From Leifsonia sp. 1010 (GTDB taxonomy: Bacteria > Actinomycetota > Actinomycetes > Actinomycetales > Microbacteriaceae), in assembly GCF_031455295.1 (NCBI RefSeq), contig NZ_JAVDSL010000001.1, positions 1,550,001-1,614,000 on the forward strand: DNA of 64,000 bases, read 5' to 3'. This document shows positions 16,466 through 25,925 of this stretch, in pieces. A program made the position numbers and the translations under genes. The notes beneath the pieces were generated by a model, which saw only the letters and a list, made by a program, of their open reading frames with translations, had not been told where the DNA came from and did no database searches. Positions within the stretch are counted from its first letter, which is position 1; each line of letters starts with the position of its first letter.

Positions 16466-17373
16466 CCACGACGACCGCACCCACCGACTCCCGTCCGCGC
16501 CGGGTCGATGCGCCGCAGCGGACCGTCCGCGCGGGCACCCGTCGACGCCGCCCGCGCCGGCCGCTCCGGTGGCTCATCCTCGCCGCCGCCGTGCTGATCG
16601 CGCTGGTGATGCTCGCGCCGCTCGTCCTGCTCGTGCTCAATGCGTTCAAGACCGGCACCGACTACTCGGCGCACGGCCCGCTCGCGCTTCCGACCAGCTG
16701 GAGCCTGCAGTCGTTCCAGGACTACCTCGACCGCGTCGACTTCCTCCGCGCGCTGTGGAACTCGGTGGTCATCTCGACGCTGGTGGCCCTGCTGGGAACG
16801 CTCGTCTCGCTGCTCAGCGCCTACGCGATCGGCGTCGGCCGGGTGCGCGGGAGCACGGCGCTGCTCGCCGTCTTCCTGCTGGCGACGATGCTGCCGCAGG
16901 AGGCGCTGATCTACCCGCTGTTCTACGGGGCGCAGGCGACGGGCACCTTCAACACCGTGTGGAGCGTCATCATCGTCTTCACCGTGCTCCAGGCGGCCTT
17001 CGGCACCTACCTGCTGTCGAGCGTGATGTCGACGCTGCCGCCGTCGCTGCTGGAGGCCGCCGCGCTCGACGGCGCCGGACGCTGGCGCATCCTCTGGTCG
17101 GTGGTCTATCCGGTGATGCGGCCGACGCTCTCGGTGCTGATGGTGTTCTTCTTCGTCTGGACGTGGAACGAGTTCTACATCCCGCTCATCCTGCTCTCCG
17201 ACCAGTCGGTGCAGACCGTGCCGATCGCCCTGGCGACCCTGCAGGGTCAGAACTCCATCGACATCACCTCGCTGAACGCCGGGTCGCTGCTCTCGCTGCT
17301 GCCGACCCTCGTGTTCTTCATCATCTTCCAGCGCACCCTGAGCCGCGGCGTGACCGTCGGCTCGGTCAAGTAG
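16462..17373 (+). CDS. Sugar ABC transporter permease, MalG-type (GH172 cluster)
   Basis: A 303-residue permease partner. The first 35 residues are polar and Arg-rich, then six membrane segments; the EAA loop is EAAALDGAGRWRILWSVVYP near residue 200, and the C-terminus ends GVTVGSVK as is usual for the MalG class. Coupled to the upstream permease by a 4-nt overlap. The next gene starts 47 bp downstream. Confidence 0.9.
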   Translation: MTTTTAPTDSRPRRVDAPQRTVRAGTRRRRPRRPLRWLILAAAVLIALVMLAPLVLLVLNAFKTGTDYSAHGPLALPTSWSLQSFQDYLDRVDFLRALWNSVVISTLVALLGTLVSLLSAYAIGVGRVRGSTALLAVFLLATMLPQEALIYPLFYGAQATGTFNTVWSVIIVFTVLQAAFGTYLLSSVMSTLPPSLLEAAALDGAGRWRILWSVVYPVMRPTLSVLMVFFFVWTWNEFYIPLILLSDQSVQTVPIALATLQGQNSIDITSLNAGSLLSLLPTLVFFIIFQRTLSRGVTVGSVK

Positions 17374-17420
17374 CGGCCCGACCCATCCATCCGATCCACT
17401 CATCAGACCTGAGGAGAACC

Positions 17421-18518
17421 GTGCTTCCCACCCTGTCCGACCTGCTCGCCGCCGACGGCGTGCGCTCCCGCTCCATCAACGCGGAGAACCCCACCGGCGC
17501 ACCCGGCGCGGCTGCGGCGGCGAGCTCGCACCTCGGTCCCGGCCGGAAGGGCAGCGCGTACGCGGCGCTGCCCGCCGGCGGCAGCCTGACGCTCGCCGAC
17601 ATCGAGGGCCCCGGCGTCATCCGCCACATCTGGATCACGGTCCCCGACCGCACGGACGGCGGACCGTTCGTGCTGCGCGACCTGGTGCTGCGGATGTACT
17701 GGGACGACGAGGAGCAGCCCGCGGTCGAGGCGCCCCTCGGCGACTTCTTCTGCAACGGCTTCGCCGCGCGGGCGCTGGTCACGTCCGAGCCGATCGTGGT
17801 GGCGCCGACCGGTGGGATGAACTCCTACATCCCGATGCCGTTCCGGCGGCGCGCGCGCATCGTGCTCGACAGCGACCACGCGGCCTCCGTCGACCACGTC
17901 TTCTTCCAGGTCGACTACACCGTCGGCGACGACATCCCCGAAGGGACGCCGCTGTTCCACGCGCAGTGGCGGCGCTCCAACGCGACCACGGCACTGGGGG
18001 AGGACCACGTCATCCTCGACGGCGTCACCGGCCGCGGCCGCTACCTCGGCACCTACATCGGAGTGGCTTCGCTCTCGCGGTACTGGTGGGGCGAGGGCGA
18101 GGTGAAGTTCTTCGTCGATGGCGACACCGACCTCCCGACGCTGTGCAGCACCGGGCTCGAGGACTACGCGGGCGGCGCCTGGGCATTCCAGGACGAGTTG
18201 CGCCACGATCCCGAGCCCGTTCCGCTGACGTTCAGTGCGCCGTACTGCGGTTATCCGTTCTTCAGCACGCGTGACGAGACGCGCGGGGGTACGTTCATCA
18301 CCTCCACGGCGCCGATGCACGCGGTGTACCGCTGGCACCTGCCCGACCCGATCTTCTTCGAGAGCGACCTGCGCGTGACCGTGCAGCAGATCGGCGTCTG
18401 GGACAAGGGCCTCTTCGAGCGCACCGACGACGTCTTCTCCGTCGCCTACTGGTACCAGTCCGGCCCGCAGCCGGAGGCGCCGGCCTTCCCGGACGCCGCG
18501 GCCCGCGTCCCGCGCTGA
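17421..18518 (+). CDS. GH172-family (DUF2961) glycoside hydrolase
   Basis: A 365-residue protein matching the DUF2961 family, now GH172. Characterised members are alpha-D-fructofuranosidase / difructose dianhydride I synthase and exo-alpha-D-arabinofuranosidases. Family features here are the N-terminal SRSINAENPTGAPG, GPGVIRHIWIT, PLGDFF near residue 110, and TGLEDYAGGAWAFQD near 245; the conserved Glu residues in these stretches are the likely catalytic ones. GTG start with GAGGAG 6 nt upstream. No signal peptide, so it acts on imported oligosaccharide. Last gene of the LacI cluster; ends 6 bp from the convergent fuconate dehydratase, without a terminator between. Exact substrate unknown. 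Confidence 0.85.
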   Translation: MLPTLSDLLAADGVRSRSINAENPTGAPGAAAAASSHLGPGRKGSAYAALPAGGSLTLADIEGPGVIRHIWITVPDRTDGGPFVLRDLVLRMYWDDEEQPAVEAPLGDFFCNGFAARALVTSEPIVVAPTGGMNSYIPMPFRRRARIVLDSDHAASVDHVFFQVDYTVGDDIPEGTPLFHAQWRRSNATTALGEDHVILDGVTGRGRYLGTYIGVASLSRYWWGEGEVKFFVDGDTDLPTLCSTGLEDYAGGAWAFQDELRHDPEPVPLTFSAPYCGYPFFSTRDETRGGTFITSTAPMHAVYRWHLPDPIFFESDLRVTVQQIGVWDKGLFERTDDVFSVAYWYQSGPQPEAPAFPDAAARVPR

Positions 18519-18524
18519 TCGGCG

Positions 18525-19817
18525 TCAGTCGACGAGCAGGGGGCCGACCTCGTGCTCGTAGAGGGATGAGGCGAGCATCTCCATCCCGATGCCCGGCGCC
18601 AGCGGCGCGCGGTAGCGGCCGCCGGTCACCTCGGCCGGGGTGACGAAGTGCTCGTGCAGGTGCGTCGTGTACTCGATCATCCGGCCCTCCTGGCTGCCGG
18701 AGACGGCGACGAAGTCGAACATCGAGAAGTGCTGCACCGCCTCGCACAGGCCTACGCCGCCGGCATGCGGGCACACCGGGACGCCGAATTTCGCCGCGAG
18801 CAGCAGGATCGCGATGTTCTCGTTGACCCCGGCGACCCGGGTCGAGTCGATCTGGACGATGGAGGCGGCGCCCGCCTGCAGCAGCTGCTTGAACAGCACC
18901 CGGCTCATGCCGTGCTCGCCGGTCGCGATCGGGACGGGCGCCACGGCCTCGGCGATCGCCCCATGCGCGAGCACATCGTCCGGGCTGGTGGGCTCCTCGA
19001 CCCAGGCGAGGTCGAACGGCTGGAGGGCGCGGATCCACTCGATGGCCTGGTCGCGGTCCCAGCGCTGGTTGGCGTCGATGGCGATCCGGATGTCGGGGCC
19101 GACCGTGTCGCGGGCCACGCGAAGACGGCGGAGGTCGTCGTCGAGCCGGTCGCCGACCTTGAGCTTGATCTGCGTGAAGCCGTCGTCGACGGCCTCGCGC
19201 GCCAGGCGCCGCAGCTTCTCGTCGGAGTAGCCGAGCCAGCCAGGCGTGGTCGTGTATCCGGGATACCCGTCGGCGAGCAGTTCGGCTTCGCGCGCGGCGC
19301 GGCCCGGCTCCGCCGCGCGAAGCAGCTCGAGCGCCTGCTCCGGGGTCAGGGCGTCGGTGAGGTACCGGAAGTCGACGAGCGAGACGAGCTCCTCCGGCGA
19401 CATGCGGGAGAGCAGCTGCCACAACGGGAGGCCGGCGCGCTTGGCCTTGAGGTCCCAGAACGCATTGACGACGGCGCCGATGGCCATGTGCATGACGCCC
19501 TTCTCGGGGCCGAGCCAGCGCAGCTGCGAGTCGTGGACGAACTCGCGCCAGAACCCGCCGAGGTCGTCCAGGATCGCTTCGACGTTCCTGCCCTCCACGC
19601 GGTGGGCGATGGCCTCGATGGCGGCGACCTGGACGTCGTTGCCGCGTCCGATGGTGAACACGAAGGCGTGGCCCTCGTGGCCGTCCGGGGCGTCGGTCGT
19701 AACGCGCAGGTAGGCGGCGGAGTAGTCCGGGTCCGGGTTCATCGCGTCCGACCCGTCCAGCAGGGCGGATGTCTCGAACCGCACATCCAGGGTCTCGAAG
19801 CCCGTGACGATGCTCAC
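18525..19817 (-). CDS. L-fuconate dehydratase
   Basis: A 430-residue enolase-superfamily enzyme converting L-fuconate to 2-keto-3-deoxy-L-fuconate. The length and the extended N-terminal lid domain fit the FucD family. Active-site signatures: IKLKVG (catalytic Lys) near residue 215, DANQRW and EEP (metal ligands), GEHG, and [11 protein letters not shown] with the catalytic His near 345. The GTG at 19817 is preferred because GAGAGGA sits 8 nt upstream; a TTG ten codons earlier would overlap the operator. It is transcribed alone under a GntR-type palindrome. Confidence 0.9.
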   Translation of the reverse strand: MSIVTGFETLDVRFETSALLDGSDAMNPDPDYSAAYLRVTTDAPDGHEGHAFVFTIGRGNDVQVAAIEAIAHRVEGRNVEAILDDLGGFWREFVHDSQLRWLGPEKGVMHMAIGAVVNAFWDLKAKRAGLPLWQLLSRMSPEELVSLVDFRYLTDALTPEQALELLRAAEPGRAAREAELLADGYPGYTTTPGWLGYSDEKLRRLAREAVDDGFTQIKLKVGDRLDDDLRRLRVARDTVGPDIRIAIDANQRWDRDQAIEWIRALQPFDLAWVEEPTSPDDVLAHGAIAEAVAPVPIATGEHGMSRVLFKQLLQAGAASIVQIDSTRVAGVNENIAILLLAAKFGVPVCPHAGGVGLCEAVQHFSMFDFVAVSGSQEGRMIEYTTHLHEHFVTPAEVTGGRYRAPLAPGIGMEMLASSLYEHEVGPLLVD

Positions 19818-19846
19818 GCCGTTGTCCTCTCGCTCGCCGTTGCTCA

Positions 19847-19862
19847 ATATCCTATTGGATAT
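19847..19862. promoter_or_regulatory. GntR-type operator, fucose regulon site A
   Basis: atatcc-tatt-ggatat, 6-bp perfect arms, 30 bp before the fuconate dehydratase start. It shares the CCTAT(A/T)GG core with sites at 26041, 27532 and 33385. Confidence 0.75.
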
Positions 19863-19910
19863 AGCCCTACGAGCGCCAGCAGAAAGGGAAGCGACGGAGG
19901 GGGAGGGGCG

Positions 19911-20618
19911 CTAGCCGGCCTTCTCGGCCTCGGCGAGGCTGGCGGAGATGCGCGCGTACGACTTGGTGATGTGGTCGAGCATCGCCTTCTCGGCCGAAGC
20001 CGGCTTGCCGCTGCGCAGCGCTTCCAGGACGGCCTCGTGCTCGCCCGACGTCTCATCCACGACGCCGTGCTTGAAGTAGATGCGGTACTGGTGCATGTGC
20101 GAGCGGAGGCGCCCGATCGCGTCGGCCAACAGCGCGTTGCCCGAGTGCTCGGCGATGATGCGGTGGAACTCGGCGTCCTGGTTGGCGAAGTCCTTGTAGT
20201 CCTTGAAGCGGTCGCCGCCGGTCTGCGCCGCCTGGCCGCTGCGGTGCATGGCGTCGCAGAGGTCCTCCAGCTGCTTCAGGGTCTCCGCATCCAGCTCGCC
20301 CGCTGCGTTGCGGGTCGCGTACGGCTCCAGCAGCCGGCGCATCTCGAACAGCTGGCGCAGCCCGTCGCTGTCGAGCAGGGGCGCGGCTGTGTAGCCCTTC
20401 AGAGCCTTCTTGACGACGAGACCCTCCGACTCGAGACGCGCCAGCGCCTCGCGGACCGGCGTGGGGGAGACGTTGAGCTGACGCGCGATGCCGTCGATGC
20501 TGGCGCGGCTGCCCGGCTCGATCACCTGGTCCATCAGCAGGCCGAGGACGGCGTCGTACACATCGTCGGCCAGCGCCCGCCGCGCCGGAAGGAAGTGTTC
20601 CCCCGATTGGATCGTCAT
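19911..20618 (-). CDS. GntR-family (FCD domain) regulator, probable fucose repressor
   Basis: A 235-residue FadR-subfamily regulator. The N-terminal winged helix includes ARQLNVSPTPVREALARLE near residue 45. The all-helical FCD effector domain follows, with metal-site-like Asp/His residues (DAEFHRIIAEHSGN near 150, then SGEHEAVLEAL with a second His near 200). FCD proteins typically sense organic or sugar acids; here a fuconate or ketodeoxyfuconate intermediate is a reasonable guess. ATG 20618 is supported by TAGGAT with a 6-nt gap. It sits between the fuconate dehydratase and the transporter operon; four matching palindromes mark its likely targets. Confidence 0.88.
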   Translation of the reverse strand: MTIQSGEHFLPARRALADDVYDAVLGLLMDQVIEPGSRASIDGIARQLNVSPTPVREALARLESEGLVVKKALKGYTAAPLLDSDGLRQLFEMRRLLEPYATRNAAGELDAETLKQLEDLCDAMHRSGQAAQTGGDRFKDYKDFANQDAEFHRIIAEHSGNALLADAIGRLRSHMHQYRIYFKHGVVDETSGEHEAVLEALRSGKPASAEKAMLDHITKSYARISASLAEAEKAG

Positions 20619-20624
20619 GTGCAC

Positions 20625-20630
20625 ATCCTA
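20625..20630 (-). promoter_or_regulatory. Leaderless -10 (TAGGAT) of the GntR gene
   Basis: TAGGAT with a 6-nt gap to ATG 20618. The gap and flanks form a 10-bp palindrome (atgtgcacat, 20617-20626), which differs from the regulon operator. Confidence 0.6.
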
Positions 20631-20673
20631 GGTCTGCGTCCGCGGAACCGAGAGGATAGAGGATGCAGGATCG

Positions 20674-21651
20674 TCACGGCAAGAGACCGTCCTCCCGCAG
20701 CTCCTCCCACACCGCATCGGGCACCGGGGGAGTGGACAGCCGGGCGTTGCGCTCGATCTGCGCCGGGGTGTCCGCGCCGAGCACCACGGTCGAGACGGCG
20801 GGATGCCGCAGCGGGAACTGCACCGCGAGCTGCGGCACCGTGGCGCCGTGCCGCTCCGCGACATCGGCGATGCGGTTCACCCGCCCGATGAGCTCCGGCG
20901 ACGCCGCGCCGTAGACGAAGGTGGCATCGGCTGCCGGCCGGACGGTGGCGAGGATGCCGGAGTTGAAGACCGCCGCGACGGCGACCGACACCCCGCGTTC
21001 CTGCGCGGCCGGGAGCAGCTCCTGCTCGGCGGACGGGTCGAGCAACGTGTACCGGTTCGCGCACATCACGATGTCGAGGTCCGTCTCGCGGACGAATCGG
21101 GTGAGCATGGCGGTCTGATTCATCCCGGCCCCGTACGAGCGGATGACGCCCTGCGACCGCAGTTCGTCGAGCGCCGGGAAGGCGCCCTCCAGGGCCTCGC
21201 GCTCGTGCTCGTCCGGGTCGTGGACGAACAGGACGTCGATGCGGTCGACACCGAGGCGCCGCAGCGAGTCCTCCACCGAGCGGAGCACGCCGTCCCGCGA
21301 GTAGTCGAAGCGACGCCGCAGAGTCGCGGGCACGTCGAACAGGTTCGCGATGTCGGTGTCGCCCGGCCGGTATTCCGGGTTGGGATCGAGGACCCGGCCC
21401 ACCTTGGTCGAGAGCACGTACTCGTCGCGCGGGAAGGCGCGCAGGCTCTCGCCCAGGCGCTCCTCGGCGAGCCCCAGGCCGTAGTGCGGCGCCGTGTCGA
21501 AGTAGCGGACACCGGCCTCCCAGGCGGCGGGGACGATGCCCGGCCACTCGTCTTCCGGCCGCGGCCGATAGAGGTTGCCGAGAGCGGCGGAGCCGTAGCC
21601 GATCGGGCCGACGGTCAGCCCGCCCCGCCCGAACGTACGCTGCGGTCCCAT
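20674..21651 (-). CDS. Aldo/keto reductase, probable L-fucose dehydrogenase
   Basis: A 325-residue NAD(P)-dependent aldo/keto reductase resembling D-threo-aldose 1-dehydrogenases, which oxidise L-fucose (also L-galactose and D-arabinose) to the 1,5-lactone. The tetrad is visible: Asp and Tyr in DTAPHYGLG near residue 50, Lys in LSTKVGR near 80, His in LFVHDPDEHE near 125. Last gene of the five-gene transporter operon, its ATG overlapping the upstream stop by one base (TGATG). This would be the first oxidation step of the fucose route. Confidence 0.85.
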   Translation of the reverse strand: MGPQRTFGRGGLTVGPIGYGSAALGNLYRPRPEDEWPGIVPAAWEAGVRYFDTAPHYGLGLAEERLGESLRAFPRDEYVLSTKVGRVLDPNPEYRPGDTDIANLFDVPATLRRRFDYSRDGVLRSVEDSLRRLGVDRIDVLFVHDPDEHEREALEGAFPALDELRSQGVIRSYGAGMNQTAMLTRFVRETDLDIVMCANRYTLLDPSAEQELLPAAQERGVSVAVAAVFNSGILATVRPAADATFVYGAASPELIGRVNRIADVAERHGATVPQLAVQFPLRHPAVSTVVLGADTPAQIERNARLSTPPVPDAVWEELREDGLLP

Positions 21652-22775
21652 CAGGCGACCCGCAGATCGTCGACGGCGTCCAGGTCCCACTCGATGCCGA
21701 GCCCCGGTTCCGACGGCGCCAGGCCGTGGCCGTCGCGGATCGTCATCTCCGAGCGGGTCACCGCGCGCAACTGCGGGATGTGCTCCAGGTAGAGCGCGTT
21801 GGGCACCGCACAGCACAGCGACACGTGCAGCTCCATCAGGAAGTGCGGTGCGACAGCGACGTTGAACGCCTCGGCGAGGTGCGCGACCTTCAGCCACGGC
21901 GTGATGCCGCCCACCCGGGCGACATCGACCTGGACGATGGAGGCGGCCCCCGACTGCAGGTACTCGCGGAAGTGGCCGACCGAGTAGATCGATTCGCCGA
22001 CCGCGACCGGGACGCTGGTCGACTCGGCGAGCCGGCGGTGCCCGGCGACGTCCTCGGCGGGGAGGGGCTCCTCGAACCAGAAGATGTCGAGCTTCTCGAA
22101 CAGGGCTGCGCGGCGGATCGCCTCGGCAGCGGTCAGGGATTGGTTCGCATCCACCATGATGTCCATCCTGTCCCCGACGGCCTCGCGGACGGCGCTCAAC
22201 CGCTCGAAGTCCTCGTGCGCGCGCGGCTTGCCGACCTTGATCTTCACGCCGCCGAGCCCGCGCCGCTGCGACTCGACCGCCTGCGCGACCAGCTCGTCCG
22301 TGCTGAAGTGCAGCCAGCCTCCCTCGGTGTCGTACAGCGGGATGCGCGGCTGCGCACCTCCCGCCGCCACCCAGAGCGGCAGGCCGGCCGCCTTGCAGCG
22401 CGCATCCCACACCGCGGTGTCGACGGCGGCGAGCGCGAGCGAGGTGATGAGGCCGACGGTCGTCGCGCGTGTGGAGGAGAACAGAGCGCGCCAGACGTCC
22501 TCCGGGCGGTTCACGTCCATCCCGACCACGACGTCGAGCAGGGTCTCGCGTAGGAGGCTGAGGACGGCCGCGCCGCCGGTCCCGATCGTGTAGCTGTAGC
22601 CGATGCCCTCGACCCCGCCGACCGTGCGCAGCCGGACGAAGATGGTCTCCTGCTTCAGGAACGACTGCACCGCGTCCGTGCGGACCGTCTCCACCTCCAG
22701 GTCGCTCAGCCACGCCTCGGCGCTGACGATCGTGCCGTCGACGGCGGTGAGGGCGGCGGGCGGGGCGAGGCTCAT
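21651..22775 (-). CDS. Second enolase-superfamily sugar-acid dehydratase/racemase-like
   Basis: A 374-residue mandelate racemase/muconate lactonizing-type enzyme, distinct from and shorter than the fuconate dehydratase at 18525. Signatures are KIKVGK (catalytic Lys) near residue 165, DANQSL and FEEP metal ligands, GESIYS, and APHF with the His near 300. The substrate is not evident. Because it is co-transcribed with the aldose dehydrogenase, a plausible role is dehydration of another aldonate made by that enzyme, such as L-galactonate or D-arabinonate. The ATG is weakly supported by a purine-rich stretch upstream. Confidence 0.8.
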   Translation of the reverse strand: MSLAPPAALTAVDGTIVSAEAWLSDLEVETVRTDAVQSFLKQETIFVRLRTVGGVEGIGYSYTIGTGGAAVLSLLRETLLDVVVGMDVNRPEDVWRALFSSTRATTVGLITSLALAAVDTAVWDARCKAAGLPLWVAAGGAQPRIPLYDTEGGWLHFSTDELVAQAVESQRRGLGGVKIKVGKPRAHEDFERLSAVREAVGDRMDIMVDANQSLTAAEAIRRAALFEKLDIFWFEEPLPAEDVAGHRRLAESTSVPVAVGESIYSVGHFREYLQSGAASIVQVDVARVGGITPWLKVAHLAEAFNVAVAPHFLMELHVSLCCAVPNALYLEHIPQLRAVTRSEMTIRDGHGLAPSEPGLGIEWDLDAVDDLRVA

Positions 22776-22807
22776 GGTGTTCTGCTTTCTGGTGAGGGAC
22801 GGGGAGG

Positions 22808-23698
22808 TCAGCGGCCGCCGAAGCCGCCGAGGGCGACGCCCTTGATCAGCTGGCGCTGCAGCAGCGCGACGATGATCAGCGACGGGATGATCGCGATCGT
22901 GGATGCGGCCATCATCAGGCTCCACTGGGTGCCGTGCTCGCCCGTGAACATGGAGAGGCCGAGGGGCACGGTCGCCAGCTCCTGGCTGTTGATGATGATC
23001 AGCGGCCACAGGTAGGAGTTGTAGTAGCCGACGAACGAGAACACGCCCAGCACCGACAGCGGCGCGGTGAGCTGCGGGAGGAGCACCGACCACAGGGTGC
23101 GGAAGCGCGAGGCGCCGTCGATCAGCGCCGCCTCCTCGAACTCGATCGGGATCGTCAGGAAGAACTGACGGAGCAGGAACGTGCCGAACGCGGTGAACGC
23201 GAACGGGATGATCAGGGCCGTATACGTGTCGACGAGGCCGAGCTGATTCATCATGATGAACAGCGGGACGACCAGCACCTCCTGCGGAAGCACCAGCGTC
23301 AGCACGTAGAGCAGGAAGATGCGGTCGCGGTACTTGAAGCGCAGGCGCGAGAACGCGTACGCCGAGAGCACCGCGACGATGACCGAGAGCAGGGCGCCGC
23401 AGATCGAGACGAAGAAGCCGTTGAAGATGAACCGGCCGAACGGCACCAGGGTCCAGGCGTCCACGAAGTTCGACCACTTCACCTCGGACCCGATGAATGT
23501 CGGGTTGGGCGAGAACACCTCGGACTCCGGCTTGAGGGCCGAGAAGAACATCCAGATGAAGGGGAAGGTGAACAGCAGCGCGACGATGGCCATCAGGAGC
23601 GTGTTGAGCCAGGTCTTCGTCACGACGACGCGCTGGGCCGGGCGGAGCCGGTGACGGCGGCCGCTCGTGCGGCTCCGTTCGAGCGTGTCACTTGTCAT
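22808..23698 (-). CDS. Sugar ABC transporter permease, MalG-type (fucose cluster)
   Basis: A 296-residue inner-membrane permease with six segments; the EAA loop is EEAALIDGASRFRTLWSVLLP near residue 195. The first 25 residues are basic and cytoplasmic. It overlaps the MalF-type gene by 11 bp and is followed, after 32 bp, by the enolase gene in the same operon. Probably carries fucosylated oligosaccharides; ligand inferred from neighbours. Confidence 0.9.
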   Translation of the reverse strand: MTSDTLERSRTSGRRHRLRPAQRVVVTKTWLNTLLMAIVALLFTFPFIWMFFSALKPESEVFSPNPTFIGSEVKWSNFVDAWTLVPFGRFIFNGFFVSICGALLSVIVAVLSAYAFSRLRFKYRDRIFLLYVLTLVLPQEVLVVPLFIMMNQLGLVDTYTALIIPFAFTAFGTFLLRQFFLTIPIEFEEAALIDGASRFRTLWSVLLPQLTAPLSVLGVFSFVGYYNSYLWPLIIINSQELATVPLGLSMFTGEHGTQWSLMMAASTIAIIPSLIIVALLQRQLIKGVALGGFGGR

Positions 23699-24674
23699 AG
23701 TTGACCCACCTCTTCTGGCCCGCGAACTGCAGCGCGGTGATGATCATGACGACGATGAAGAGCATCCACGCCAGTGCCGACGCGTAGCCGAGCCGATCGA
23801 AGACGAATCCGTTGCGGTAGAGGTAGAGCACGAACGTGTTCGTCGACTCGCCCGGTCCGCCCTGGGTCAGGATCTGCGGCTGCACGAAGACCTGGAACGC
23901 GCCGATCATCGTCATCGTCATGGTGAAGAACAGTGACGGCGAGATCATCGGCAGGATGATCGACCGCAGCCGCTGCCACGCGTTCGTGCCGTCCATCCGG
24001 GAGGCCTCGAGGATCTCCTTCGGGATGCCGCCGAGGCCGGCCGAGAGCACGATCACGTTGTAGCCGAACGACTGCCACACCGACATCGCGATGACGGACG
24101 CCAGGGCGAAGCGGGAGTCGGACAGCCAGCTGGGCCCGTCGATGCCGATGCCGGCGAGGGCCGAGTTCACCAGGCCGTTGTCGCTGAGCAGCAGACGCCA
24201 GACCAGCGCGTTCGCGACCATCGGGGTGATGGCCGGGAGGAAGAAGATGACGCGCCAGAAGCCGGCGAACTTGATACGCGTGTTGAGCCACAGCGACACC
24301 GCCAGGGCAACGGCCAGATTCAGGGCCGTGTAGACGAAGGCGAAGATGATCGTGTTGATCAGGACGGTGTAGAACGTGGGGTCGCTGAACAGCTTCTGGT
24401 AGTTCGCCAGCCCGATGAAGGTGGGGGCGCCGAACAGCGGCCACTCGAACAGGCTGATGACGAGCGACCCGATCAGCGGGACGACGATGAAGAAGGTGAA
24501 GCCGGCGAGTCCCGGCCAGAGGTAGGCGAGGGCGACGAGGCCGTCCCCGCGGCGCTTGCGGCCGCCCCGGCGCGGAGGGGTGGGATGCGGCACGCCGAAC
24601 GGGCGAGTGGGGGGCGCGGCGGGTGCCGCCGTCTCCTCGGAGACGACGGCACCCGTGACCAGGGGGGAGGTCAT
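23688..24674 (-). CDS. Sugar ABC transporter permease, MalF-type (fucose cluster)
   Basis: A 328-residue permease with a Pro/Ala-rich cytoplasmic N-terminus of about 45 residues and six membrane segments; the EAA loop is EASRMDGTNAWQRLRSIILP near residue 230. Its ATG is 3 bp past the stop of the binding-protein gene and its 3' end overlaps the next permease, so all three are co-translated. Like the other importers in this window it has no dedicated ATPase nearby. Confidence 0.9.
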   Translation of the reverse strand: MTSPLVTGAVVSEETAAPAAPPTRPFGVPHPTPPRRGGRKRRGDGLVALAYLWPGLAGFTFFIVVPLIGSLVISLFEWPLFGAPTFIGLANYQKLFSDPTFYTVLINTIIFAFVYTALNLAVALAVSLWLNTRIKFAGFWRVIFFLPAITPMVANALVWRLLLSDNGLVNSALAGIGIDGPSWLSDSRFALASVIAMSVWQSFGYNVIVLSAGLGGIPKEILEASRMDGTNAWQRLRSIILPMISPSLFFTMTMTMIGAFQVFVQPQILTQGGPGESTNTFVLYLYRNGFVFDRLGYASALAWMLFIVVMIITALQFAGQKRWVNYDK

Positions 24675-24677
24675 GCG

Positions 24678-25925
24678 CTACTGCCCGACCGACTTCTGGA
24701 TCGTGCTCAGCACGTCCTTGGCCGTCTTGTCACCCCGGTACCCCTCGACGCCGTACTGGGTGAACAGGGTCTCCACCTGGTTCCAGGTGGGGGTGGTGAT
24801 CTGCGCCGTCGCGTTCTTCAGCAGAGCCTGCACCGCGGCGTACGCCTCCGGCGACTTGCCCTCGGCCCAGGCCGACTGGGCGTCAGCACGGGAGGGCACG
24901 ATGCCGCGCTTCTCCGCCTGACCCTTCAGGACGCTGGTGTCGGTCATCGCGACGATCGCCTTGAAGGCCGCGTCCGGGTTCTTGCAGTTCTTCGCGATGC
25001 CGAAGCCGGAGCCGGCCGTCATGCCGTGCGCCTCACCGGAGGTGCTCGGGACGATCGTCACGCCCATCGTGAACTTGGCGGCGTCGGCGAAGGTGCCGTA
25101 CATCCACGGGCCCTCGATCAGCATGTCGACGGCGCCGCTGGTGAACGCCGACTGGGAGACGTCGGAGCCGTCCGCGGCCTCGGGGGCCTTCGCGATGCCC
25201 TCCTTGCCGACGAGGTCGAAGTAGGACTGCACCTGGTCCACCAGCTTGGAGTTGGTGAGGTCGAGCTTGGAGTCCTTCACGGCCTCCGCGCCGTCGGCGA
25301 TGGCCCAGGCGTTCGGGATGAAGAAGCCGGGGGAGATCGCGAGCGCCTTGTGGTCGCCCGTCGTCAGCTTCTTCGCGTCGGCCAGGAACTGCTCCCGCGT
25401 GTAGGTGGTGCTCGGGAGCTGCAGGCCCGCCTTCGCGAAGGAGTCCGCGTTGTAGTAGAGGACGATCGGCTCGGCGTCGTAGGGGATCGCGCGGATCGTG
25501 CCGTCCACGGTCATGCCCTTCAGCATCGACTCGTCGAACTTCGAGGTGTCGAGCTTGTTCTTCTTGATCAGGTCGTTCAGCGGCATGAGCAGTCCCGAGA
25601 GCTCCTGGGCCCGCGCGGCCTGGGTGGTGAGCAGGCAGGGCGGGTTGGAGCCGCTGAGGCGGGTCTTGACCTTGGTCCAGTAGTCGTTGAAGCTCGGGCC
25701 CTCGATCGTGACGTCGAGGTCGGGGTCGACCTTCTTGCCGAGATCGATGAAGCCTTCCCACTGGTCGCGGTCGCTCTGACTGCTGACCCAGGTGTACATG
25801 CTGATCGGGCCGCCCTTGGCGTCGCCCCCGCTGCCGCCGGCGCAGCCGGCCAGTGCGGTGAGTGCTCCGGTCAGCAGGACGGCGGTTCCGATCCTGGCCG
25901 CCCTGCGCTTGCTTCGTGGTGTCAC
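24678..25925 (-). CDS. Sugar ABC transporter substrate-binding lipoprotein (fucose cluster)
   Basis: A 415-residue CUT1-type binding protein. A basic N-terminus (RSKRRAAR), hydrophobic core and lipobox ending LAGC near residue 27 show a lipoprotein. The GTG at 25925 is chosen over longer frames because a strong GGAGGAGG site lies 9 nt upstream. First gene of the operon running leftward through two permeases, an enolase and the aldose dehydrogenase, preceded by a GntR-type palindrome. The ligand is inferred to be a fucose-containing oligosaccharide. Confidence 0.9.
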   Translation of the reverse strand: MTPRSKRRAARIGTAVLLTGALTALAGCAGGSGGDAKGGPISMYTWVSSQSDRDQWEGFIDLGKKVDPDLDVTIEGPSFNDYWTKVKTRLSGSNPPCLLTTQAARAQELSGLLMPLNDLIKKNKLDTSKFDESMLKGMTVDGTIRAIPYDAEPIVLYYNADSFAKAGLQLPSTTYTREQFLADAKKLTTGDHKALAISPGFFIPNAWAIADGAEAVKDSKLDLTNSKLVDQVQSYFDLVGKEGIAKAPEAADGSDVSQSAFTSGAVDMLIEGPWMYGTFADAAKFTMGVTIVPSTSGEAHGMTAGSGFGIAKNCKNPDAAFKAIVAMTDTSVLKGQAEKRGIVPSRADAQSAWAEGKSPEAYAAVQALLKNATAQITTPTWNQVETLFTQYGVEGYRGDKTAKDVLSTIQKSVGQ

